Assembly: GCF_905475395.1 (NCBI RefSeq)
Contig: NC_058340.1
Span: 75,370,181 to 75,434,180 of the forward strand
Direction of reading: 5' to 3'
Source: Chrysoperla carnea
Taxonomy: Eukaryota > Arthropoda > Insecta > Neuroptera > Chrysopidae
DNA: 64,000 nt
Shown here: positions 17,756-29,600 of the stretch, piece after piece
How positions within the stretch are numbered: the stretch's first letter is position 1
Layout: each line of letters opens with the position of its first letter
Notes under the pieces: generated by a model
Told to the model about the DNA's origin: nothing
The model's database searches: none
What the model saw: only the letters and a program-made list of their open reading frames with translations
Made by a program: the position numbers and the translations under genes

Positions 17756-20517
17756 CGCTCATGGCGTTTCCACTTCTTTCAATCAAAATATTTTTCACAG
17801 ACTCAGTCAGTTCGATAGCTTTGCCAAGATTCAGGATTTCTGTTAGAAGCACTCAACTCAAAGACCAAGTCAAAGAATGTACCGAGCATTGTTAATTCAA
17901 AACTTATGCGGATAGATTCTCAATGGGAGGGGTTTAACCCGTATGTACAATCCTGGTGATAAGTACTCTATTTTTGTACGATTTTTGACGCAACGACAAA
18001 TATTTTATTCCCTATTGAAAGTGAAAAATAAATTTTGCGCATTCAATGGAGAATAAACTATTTATCGCACGAAAACCGTGAGGAAAGACTTTGTGGGAGA
18101 CATCCCTTTGATTCTCATTTGCCAGTTAACGCACGAAGGAAAATTTTAGCGTTTTTTTACAACAACCTTGCAAGTAAAATACCCATTTTTGTAAAGAATC
18201 CGAAAACTTTCTGGAGTTGCTTTTCACAAAAATATCTCTTAGATTATTTTATTAGCAATTTTGGTTATCATACCAAAGAAATTTTGCCGTGAGAGACTCT
18301 AGTAAATTCGCAAATTAAACATAAATTTTAGCCTCAATTTATAAGTGAATTTTTCTGATTTTTATAAATGTAGGCCTATGGTTTATCGCTTTTGAAGAGA
18401 TCACATATTTAAAATTTACATCAAAGTTTTTGTGATTGAAGTCAATTTTTTTGTAAAATATTATGAAACGATAAAAAGCTATACAAACATTTAACTAGAA
18501 GTAGAATCACCGCTGATGGAAGATTAATCGAAATTAAATTTATAATGAAAATGAGACAAGTTGGATACTCAACTAAGTTGTGTGCATTCAAGGACCCTTT
18601 GAAAATTCAATTAGATTATCAAGCCGTTTGAAAAATGTAAGGTTTTGAACAGTCCGGTATTCGTAATTATGTCATAAGCGGTCAAAGTTTTTAATTTATG
18701 ATCGAAAAATCTAAATTTGTGTTCAGTTTGGAACATGTAAAGTGTTCCAACCAAAACCGTTTTTTACTTGTCTGCTTTTTTATTTTTGGTTATATTTTGA
18801 AAAGTTGGCTACTTTCGACTAAATTACGGAACTTTCCGGACAACAAATTCACTACTTATCTCGCGAGTACCTCGTGTCCCACGAGTTAATTATGAAATCT
18901 GGCGGTTCATCTGGATCCTTATGTGCCATTTTTATAATAACATTTCCACAGCCGCTACATTCTAACTGAGTAGTGTTTTACTTGTAGTTAAATGCGTTGT
19001 TAACTTTTCGATTCTAATGCAAGTAACAAAAAAGCATTAAGTATTCTTAACATCATTCTCTACGTTCTGCGGAAAAATTAGTTTTCTTTTTTTCTTTTTA
19101 AATTATATTTATTGTCCATCATAGTCATTAATACTTTTGAAACACACAAATTTTCCACCCAATTTTACATCTAGGAAATGAGGATATTTATAAGTTTTGC
19201 TCTATGTCAGTTTGAGAAAAGTCAAAGATAAGTGACTCCAAAAATTATTATCCTTATAATTGGTATACTGAATAAGCGTTTTCTAACTCCCTATATCTAC
19301 GAAGCAATCGTTTTATTTTCTTATAGGTTTAGCTTTCTGGAATGCTATTCGAACTTTTGGTTAATAGCTTCGACTACCCGAACTATTAGTTACGAATTTG
19401 AGCCCTTTAAACAAATCTTGACAATTTTTAGATGTGCCTGATCGTAAAATTTGAGTTAAAGGAAATAATGTTTGTTGTTTCTCCAAATGACATAGACATA
19501 CACACTAAAGATTCAAATCGAATCAAAAAATCCGTTATTACAGTTTCACTAGATCCGATTCGTAATATAATGGGTCGATACGAGCACTTGGTAACACCTT
19601 CCACAAATTTTTCTTATAGAAAACAAATAAATTTTCGGTGTCCTGAATGTTGAACGACAAGATGATGGTCAGATTGTTAATCGAGCGCTTGTATCGACTG
19701 AACACAGTCATCTTGAATGACTTAAGGTTTACAGATCTTTATGACTTAAGGTTTACAGATTTAATACTGAATTAATTTAAATATTGGGTACGGTACCACA
19801 TTAGTAAATGCGTGTCCATAATAAAGGACAAGTTCTTTTCTGATTTGGACCCCATTTAAATCGATTTTTAGAATCCCTTCGAATATTTGAAATTTTATGC
19901 ATTTAAATATAAATCAGCTAAAATAAAATAGATGGAGTAACAGTAAATCTGTATGCCTAATTTTTATAGGCTTTTATATTTTAAATTGCTACGTCATGAA
20001 CATAGTACACTGTGCCCAAAAAAAGTGTGTAATTTGTGAATTCTTTTTTAAATTTTACTTATTTTAATTAATTTATATTTAATTATACATAGCTTAAATT
20101 ATCAGAGTTGCCTTGGAGAGATTCTAACAAATGTTCAATTATGGCGTCTAGATCAGAGTCCTGATCCATTTTTCTGGTCAGAAACTTGTTTATTTGTCTG
20201 CTCTTGTCCTGCTTCTGCCTTCTACCATCTAATAAAATACTGTTCGTTACTTTTCGCGTTCACATCCTAAACGTTCTAAACACACTTAACAGGTTACAGT
20301 TTTTTTTTGTTTAAGTAAATATTAATTTTGCTATTTGAGAAGCAGATCTAAAAAAGCATTATTTTATTGTTTTTGGCCAAATGTTTAAACAATGTTCTTG
20401 TTGAGAGAGAGAGAAAGAGAGACAGCATAGCAGAGTTAATAGAGTGAGTGAGAGGTAGTTCTCGGAATTAAATAAATAAATAATAAAAAATGATTTTCTA
20501 AATAAAAATAAAATTAA
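17756..20517. other. Intergenic, downstream of FBXL16; no gene recognised
   Basis: It probably includes decayed hAT sequence next to 17755 and the FBXL16 3' UTR next to 20517. A minus-strand AATAAA (plus-strand tttatt at about 20363-20368) lies about 150 bp past the FBXL16 stop and is a candidate poly(A) signal. Small ORFs at 18035, 19232 and 19432 show no conserved motif. A GA-rich purine run lies at about 20403-20455. Confidence 0.45.
20363..20368 (-). terminator. Candidate poly(A) signal of FBXL16
   Basis: AATAAA on the minus strand, about 150 bp downstream of the FBXL16 stop codon. Other AATAAA strings occur further on, so this is only the nearest good candidate. Confidence 0.3.
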
Positions 20518-20666
20518 TCACTCGATAATTAAACACCGTGGCAAATGTTCATGTAAGTATTCAAATAATTCTTTGGATGCACCTGGACAGTTTGTTAATT
20601 CTAATTCTTGTAAATGCCGTAGTTGAATCAAACTTGATAGTCCACTTGATGTTAGTAAAGGACAAC
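20518..20666 (-). CDS. FBXL16: FBXL16 last exon
   Basis: The split codon G|GT joins it to the previous exon. It encodes [20 protein letters not shown] and then [20 protein letters not shown], ending HLPRCLIIE and TGA at 20518-20520. This is the characteristic FBXL16 C-terminus. Confidence 0.94.
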
Positions 20667-23600
20667 CTGTTTAAAAAACAACAAAGATAATATTATTTTC
20701 AAATTCATAGTTAGTAAACATATTTCAAACACAAATTTTGTTGGATTTGATGACGTCATAAAGCTCAAAAAAAGCAATTTTTTGGATATTTAGACCAAAT
20801 TTTATCGTATTTGAACGAAGTTGTTTTTGAAACCCACTAACTTTGGGTCATTCTCTCCATTTTTCGTGGTAGTCATTCGTTTATATTAGCCTTTATATCA
20901 AATTTAGAAACCACGATCCTGTTTTTTTCGAAATTTATTGAAGATCCGTTAAATTGAACCAAATATTTGAAAAGTATGACCCAAAATTAGTGGGAGTACG
21001 TACTTGATTGATCAAAATTGGATAAAATTTGCGTGTGGTAGACCTAAATCAAATTTTTTTGATTTGATGACGTCATAAAGTTAAAAAAATCAACTTTTTG
21101 GATAATTTGGCCATATTTTATCGCATTTGAACGAAGTTTCTTTTGAAACCCACTAAATTTGGGTCATATTTTTCATTTTTCGTGGCAGTCATTCGTTTAT
21201 CTCATCCTTTATATCAAATTTAGAAATCACGATCATGCATTTTCGAAATTTATTGAAGATACGTTAAATCAGACCAAACATTTTTAAATTTTGTGCCAAA
21301 ATTAGTGGGGTTACGAACTGGATTGATCCAAATTGGATAATTTTTGCGTTTGGTAGAATAAAATCAATTTTTCTGGATTAAATTATTTCTCTATTGCTTC
21401 TGCTACAATCGTTAAGTTGCCATTCATTAGCAATTTCTAACACAATAATTGGCCTATATACGAGGTCTTATTATACAAAATACTGACCAGCTAATGAGAG
21501 TACTTGTAAATTTCTCATTCCACATAAATGTTGTAAACCAAAGTCTCTAACTTGTGAGCACCATCGTAAAAATAATGCTGACAACGATAACATTGTTGAA
21601 ATGTAGCCGACACCGATGTCTGTTATGTGTACACATCTGAAAAACAAAAATAAATTATCATCCATTTATTATTATTTGGGAAAAAATACAATTTTTTATA
21701 AAAAAACAACCCTGCAGCTTATATACATTAATATTTAAAAATACCGATTCAGCGAAATAAAAACATTTTCAATGTTAAAATTTTGTAAATTTATTTTTTA
21801 GGGAAATTGTGGACATATATTTGTGTCTTATTCGAAGAAAATTTCGGATCGACTTATATGGTTCAGGTATGTAGAAAATATTAATTTTTAATAACATAAT
21901 TTAAAAATTAAAACAAACCCCCGACAAAAAATCAGATCTCATCGATTTCTTTGTGTTATCGAAGCTTCTAAATGGATGAACCAATTTTGATTTTTTTTTT
22001 TGTTTGGAAGGTAATTTGATTGAGTGTATTCTTGGGTACGTTTCAAGAAAATTTGCTTAGCCGTTCTAAGATCAGCACTATTTTTCTAGTTATCGAGTAC
22101 AGAAGCCGAAGCTCGACCTTGAAACACCGCTATAAACACGCTTAATCCAACTACTTTTTAAACAAAAAATCAAAATGGTTTCTTCTGCTTAGGAGCTACG
22201 ATGCCGCAGACAGACACACAGATACAAATACACAATGAAAAAGAGTTTCACTTGTAATTAATGCTCGTATTTCCCTAATAGTTGTTACTTATATATTTCT
22301 CACCCGGAAAATGTCGCTCGAAAAGTATTCGAGTTGTGTTTCTTATCACAAATGCTCAAAGAGTGACGGTACATACCGAAATTTTGGATAGTTTTTTAGT
22401 GACTCTACAAAATTTTACCCACTATCGATTAAAGTGTCCCACTTTGTATAGTAAAATTGATAAAATTGCCTATTTTAATCAACAATCAAAAATCTACAAT
22501 TGAAAACTTTTAATTATTAGGAAACTGTTTATGTATTAGTGTAATTGATTTGCCTATACGAAACTAAAGGTTAAAAATAATTTAATTTTGTATTATAGGC
22601 AACCATTCATGTATGAATGTAAAATATATTGCCTATTGTTTAAAAATTTGAACTTTAAAAATGCGATACATTTTATGTTGATCAGATATTAAGGAACATT
22701 AATTCAGACATTAAATAAATCTGATGAAGGGTTTTATGTAATTAATCATTAAAAAATTGGAATTTTAATATGTTGTGAATAACAAATTTTGAATGAACGC
22801 ATACATTTTCGATAATGTTGCTTTTTCTATAAATTAAAAAGTAAAAAATTTCTACTTTTATAAATTAATTCTCGTACCTTACGCTAAAATTAAAAGAAAA
22901 AACAAGTGAAAACAAACAATTGACTGAGTTAATTGTTTAAATACCATGTATAGACAGTTTGGATGACGCAATCGTTTGTTTTTTGACGTCACGTGAATAA
23001 AGAAAGATATCCACTCTTAAATAGCTACACACACATAACTGATATTCCCATATTAATTCATACTACAAAATTTTCACCTAATTAGCGCCCTCGTGGGTAA
23101 ACAGTGATGTTTACAAGAAAATGTTTCAAACAAAAGTTGAAAACATTTGTTCTATCTCTAACGGTTTACAAGATGGGTCCTACGGACCCAAGGTCCAATT
23201 GACCTATGTTGCTCATTTACGAGCTCGACCTCACTTTTTACGTCTTAAGCACACTATAAAAATTTCAGCTTGATATCTCTTTTCGTTTTTGAGTAATCGT
23301 GATGACAGACAGACAGACGACAGACATACTTAGGTGATTCTATGAACACCTAAACCAAAATTTTTTTCGTAACATCAATATTTTTAGGCGTTACAAACTT
23401 GGGACTAAACTTAATATACCATGTATATTTCATATACATGGTATAAAAATTAGAGTGTACAGTAAAGTTGCAGTGTATTGTTCGAGTAACCTTAATCCAT
23501 ATGAATTTAAAATTGAAAATTTATTCGATACTTGACTGTACACAGGACTAAATTGAATTTTCGACTAAAAACGTAGATACCATGTTTCATGTTTGATTGG

Positions 23601-26600
23601 TTAAAACTATCGTTTTTCAAATCAATTTTTTTTAAAAATAGTATGCATGAACAGAGAACCTAATTAAAAAAAGTAAATAGGAACGAACGAAAGTCAAGAA
23701 GGTAAAAAAAAAAAATATGAAATCCTCTATTGACATGAATTTATATTTTATATTTTTTTATAAACAAGAGTTTGTCTACACCCACAGGACGTGAACGTAT
23801 TGACCATGAAAAATGAGGGATAACATGGAAAATGTTATATCATTTCATCAAACATATATTTTGCATTTACCGGATGTAACACGTCCTGAGGGAATATTGG
23901 ATGTGATGAAACTAAAGATAATATAGCATAGTGTCCTCAGTACAGGACCCCCAAGGAGTAGTTTTAGGAGGCGAACTTTTTAATGGGAAAAAAATTCTGG
24001 AGAGCCGAACACGGTAAAAAATGCATGGCGTTTATTACAATGCTGATTTGGTTTAAATATTGCCGTAACCTACTTGCATTAGTAAATAGTTCAACTCGAA
24101 AGTATGGTCTTGAGTCCCATTCTACATTGTAGAGTCCCATGGAAATGCCACTTGTTTTTTCCAATATGATTTTTGGCACGTTTATCAATAATCTTTATTG
24201 AACTACGATCCTTTTCAGTTTAGGTGTAAACGCTATGTTTGTTGTCACACTGCTTACCACTCTATTATTCTTAACCCATTTTGTCATTTTAATAAATATT
24301 GCCGGTAGTGTCAGTGAAATTGCAGTGTTAAATAGTACTATTCGCCAGAAGTGTTGTGGATATCACCAATCAGTATGGGCCTGACACCCATACTGACATC
24401 TGCTCATGCGCCCTAACTGTTGCTCATGTTCCGATACATTAAATGGTAAAATCATCAATGTTTAAAATTTTAGATACATAGTGATATCGGCAAAAATTTC
24501 TTACCGTGAAGATTTTCTTTCGGGGGTTCCATAAATTTTTATTTTCATCACTATCTCTTAAAATTGATAAATAGCCATTTTTTTTTGTGGCATTCTGTAT
24601 GATAAATATATTTATTGCATCTCATTTTGAACGTTGAGTTGTGTTTTTACTTTTTAGTAATTATCGTGATTGTTATGTCAACATTGAATCGACATAGAAA
24701 GTTTTTCATTTATTTTAACTCTACCTTGAAGTCGAACAGAGTTTACCCTCGTTTATTTTAAATCTAAAAAGATTTGTTTTTCTGGTAGTGACATCACTTT
24801 TATATTGTGTGCCATCTTTGTCACTGTCACAAAAGATAGTGCTTTCGTTTGGTTACGTGCCTTTATTTATATAGGTATTATAAGAACACTGCATACAAGG
24901 TGAGGAGGGTTGCAAGCGCGGATCTAGAAAAAATTTTTGAAGGGGTACTATAAACTTTTTATGAGTATTTCTTGCGTAATTAATAATTTTATAATTTTCA
25001 TAACCAAGAAAATCTGATTCACTTTACGTTTGAACGAAAAACTTTTGAGATATCGACTGAAATCGGTTCAGATACCACCCTGTATAATTTTAGACGATTA
25101 TGTGAGAAACTAAACACCTAATCGTTAAATGGATATTACCTTATATACTGAGTTTTATCGAAATCGGAGACTAAAAACATTTTTCGATTTTTTGCAATTT
25201 TTTTAAGGGATTTTTTGAAAAAAATCGAGTAAATCATAAAAAATTTAATGGCTCGGAACTTGATAAAACTTGATATTTCGGGTAATTTTGACCCAAAAAA
25301 TACAAAAATCGGGTTCATTTAACGATTGGACGATAAGTTATTAATATATCGGCCAAAATCCGCCTTGTGTATACGATTATGGGTGTTGATCTCAGAGACA
25401 AGACGGTTAATCTTCAAATGAAGTCGATTTTTGTATTTTGTGGGTCAAAGTCACTCCAAAAAATAATTTTTATCTAAACCGGAGAGAGAGAGCAACCTAA
25501 AATAGTTCACTTGCGGTTACGTTTTGGAGAGAACATTAGATGCGATTGCCTCTCTCTGGATGCACACGTGAGGCTGTAAGCTGTATCTAGGTACCTCGTT
25601 TGTTAATGAATGAAATATAAAATGTAGATAACAGAAAATTGAAGTGGCCTAAAGGTGTAAAAATACTTAAAACTTGATCAAGTAGGTTGTAGTTACGAGA
25701 CGTAAATTTAAACCTCAATCTTATCAAAGTACTTATCAATTATATTTTATTCTGTTGTTAACAAATTAATTACATAATAAAACTTTTTACTGGTTAAATT
25801 TATAATTTTGTCTGGGAATATTCCGTTGTTCATTGTGGATAAAGAAGCTCTGATGGAACCTGGGACACAATCTATGTGAAAGCCAGAAAAATTGTAGAGA
25901 TTCCTTCAAAAACCATTTTAAGCCAACTCTGATAATTTTCATAATTGAAAGAGCTTGATATGGTACAGTAAATCTGGCATTTTGACTGGAAAAAATTACA
26001 ATACTGGATCTGAGGTTATGGATCGTTAGGGAGGCATGTAAATAACTTAAAAAAAAATTAAGAGAATTTTTCGTTCCGCTGTTTTTGAGAAAATCCAAAA
26101 AAATGGGAAAAAAAAATTTGGAATGCGTTTTTCTCGGAATCTATTGATTTAAGGGAAAAGTTTTTCAAATAAAAAATGTAGAAGACACTGTCAGCTACAT
26201 TTTATGTCATTGGAGCAACGTCATACGAGTTAAATTACAAAAAGTAGGTGGCGTTAAAGTATCAAAAAAAGGGTTTTCCACGGTTTTGATTAAGAAAAAA
26301 TGATTTTTTTGTAAAAGTGTAAATGAAAAAGTTGTTTGACTCAAAAATAGCTTCAACTTTTATTTAAACAATTTTTTTGTAAAACTTACCTTTTTTGAAA
26401 TACAGCTTGCTAAAAAATCTGAAAGTTAAGTTTTTTAAAATTTTGAAAAGGAGTACTTGATTTCCTTTTTATTTTCTTGGTTTATTTTAAACATACATTG
26501 TTTTACTATAGCTCGGAAACGGTAAGTTTTTCATAAAAATTGTTTAAATAAAAGTTGAAGCTAATTTTGAGTCAAACAACTTTCTCATTTACACTTTTAC

Positions 26601-29600
26601 AAAAACATCATTTTTTCTTAATGAAAATCGTGAAAAACCCTTTTTTGATACTTTAACGCCACCTACTTTTTGTAATTTAACTCGTATGACGTTGCTCCAA
26701 TGACATAAAATGTAGCTGACAATGTCTTCTACATTTTTTATTTGAAAAACTTTTCCCTTAAACCAATAGATTCCGAGAAAAACGCATTCCAAATTTTCTT
26801 TTCCCATTTTTTTGGATTTTCTCAAAAACAGCGGAACGAAAAATTCTCTTAATTTTTTCTTAAGTTATTTACATGCCCCCCTAACGATCCATAACCTCAG
26901 ATCCAGTATTGTAATTTTTTCCAGGTCCGGCCTTTTTTTCGTCTATATTGACTGAATCAATAAATGACTGAAATTTTTATCTTTGAAAGCTTTTTTTTTA
27001 ATAGCCTGGTCTCTAAATTATATAAAAATCCAGACGCCATTGACGCCATTTATCAATTATCAGTTTTATATTCTCTATCGTTTGTATAAACGACGCTGAA
27101 ATCCAATTTACGAATCTTAAAAACTACCGTTAAATCGTTACATTTCGAAGTGAATGTAAATGCGTTTTAAACTGCTATGATGAATAGGTTCCGATCCATT
27201 TTTTGGTCTAAGGACCAGTCAATAAACCTATTTGTATATTTGTATGTTCGATCGATTGCCAAAAATATTTTTCATAAAGGTGCAGAAACGATTCAACGAT
27301 TCAAAACGTGATCACGATTTATATAAAAAAAAAGAGGATTTGTCAATAGTAATAAACACAAATATTTAACTCCTTATTCTGATAAAAACTTACATTTTAA
27401 ATCTTTTATCCTCTCATATTCAACCCTTAACTGCAGGCATAATTTATAGGTGTTTTAAAGCAGAACCTATTTTCCATTTGCATTTTAGCTTTGTGGTTGT
27501 ATTCGTCTTCGCTAATGCCCTTTACTAGGTAATTTCAAGCCTGTGGGTGTTATAGAAAGTAGAAAGTATTTTCTCTTTACTCTTTAGCTCTATGGTACAG
27601 ACTTTACTCAGAAGTTACGTTTATTTAATTTCTAGATTGATTCAGTGGGCTTAAAAGTAAAAACCACCGCTTTATAGTTTCCACCCTCTCTTGATAAACA
27701 CAGTTTTTAATTTTGTTAAATGTAAAATAGTCATAATTCATTGAGTATATCAGAATAGCAGGCCAAGATTTGTTTGACACTTACTATTTTAAGTTTTTAC
27801 AGAATTCTTTAAATTATGGTTCAAAATGATGATCATAGATCTGCTCCATCTATAATCATAATTTTGAACCATAAATTAAAAATTTTAAAAATGGTAAATG
27901 TCATCAATTTTTTTATTTTTTTAAATATATTTTTGTAAATTATAGATCATGTGTTATTCTGATATATCAGCTATTTTGCTGTACAGTTTCATTAAAAACC
28001 ATTATCTAGTTTTAGCGTGAAAGCGTAACAAACAAACATGCTTACTTTCGCATTTATAATATATAGAGATAGGGATAGAGATATGATTAGTTTCCGAGTT
28101 ACCATCGACAATCTCTTCGAAATATAAGGATTCATACAGGATTTCGGACAATCACACGTTTACGTTGCCAGCTAAGGGTTAAATCTTTCTAGATAGTAAA
28201 ATAGAAAATTTTCTCAATGTTTTAAGGATAACATATTAAATAAAAGCCAACGATGTACGTATGCATGTATGTATAAGTTTAAATGCCAAGAAGTATTAGC
28301 AATGTATGTGTTGTAGACATCAGGTGTGGCAGATTAAAGTATGTTTTTTTATCACAATATAGGCAATATACTTTACATATTTGATAGAACATATTGCCTA
28401 TATTATTATTTGGATATTGACGTAATATAAGGAGAGTTAGCTTGTTGTTTGTAGGGATAGCTTTGAAAACTTTATACAAATATTTACATTAGATGTATAA
28501 AATATTTATACAAGAGTATAGGCAACTCAATTTACATATTTGATGTATACAGAGTGGTCAATCAAAAATTATTGATATACAAAATTAATTACTTAAAGAC
28601 GTTCCCAAAAAAATGAGTGTATATACATACGTTTCAAATTTTGCGGGTCGTAATTTTTTTTGTCTGTCCCGAGGGACGTCCTTAAGGGTCAGAACAACCT
28701 TAAAAAAATTATTTTCACTTAAGTTTATGTGCTAAGTTTAATTTTTAAGAGATAGATAAGTTTCTTTCGATCTAACTTATTCTAACAAGTGAGTGGTATC
28801 TAAATCAAACACCCAAGAAATTTTTCGGTCTAGAAAATTATAGTCCACAGTACAGGGGGGGGGGTATGATTTCGTGAGATTAACACATTCACGAAACTTC
28901 GTTAGTGGCTTCATTTCTGTGTAACCCACAACATTTTTTATTTACGAAAACTTTGGAAATTGGGGCGTTAGCATAATAAAACATATAGTCGTTAAATTGT
29001 GACATGTTTAAGGAGTAGGTCTGAGAAAACGACTCATGAAATATGTAGGCCAGTATCTACATTTAGTTTTACTTATACTTATTAAAAAAAATGTGTAAAA
29101 CTAGCCGGCGCGGTTGTTCATAAATTTGCATACTCCCGTTTTTCCGACATGTTAGGAGTGGAGGTCACACCAAACAGCCCAATATTTTTGTAGGCCACTA
29201 TTATTCTTTCGTATATCTATTCATATATCTTGCAATCAAGAAAAAAACAAAAGGTTGTGCATATTTTTCAATAGGTCGTTAAATTGACATGTTTCCCGTC
29301 TTCCACATATTGAAAACGTCCCAATTTCAAAGTTTTCGTAAATGCAAATGTTGTAGCTTTCACTGAAATGAAGCCACTCACGAAGTTTCGTAAGTGTGTT
29401 AATCACGAAACTATACCCCCCCTCTGGACTTAATTAACCCTAAAAGGGGAAACATTTTCGATGATGGTCCACTCTATATTATTCTATAGGTAATCGATAC
29501 AGTAATTATACCTAAAGTACATAAAATAATATTAGGATATAGAATTCGAACTTAGACTTACCGATCCAATGTTAATTCTTCCAATTGATTTAAATCACAG

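Noticed and set aside
18035..18292. 85-codon plus-strand frame
   Set aside because: Lies next to the minus-strand hAT relic, has no recognisable domain and is likely a chance frame in decayed transposon DNA.
26589..26825. 78-codon minus-strand frame
   Set aside because: Within one arm of the large palindrome; the other arm carries the same frame broken by a stop, so coding is not maintained.
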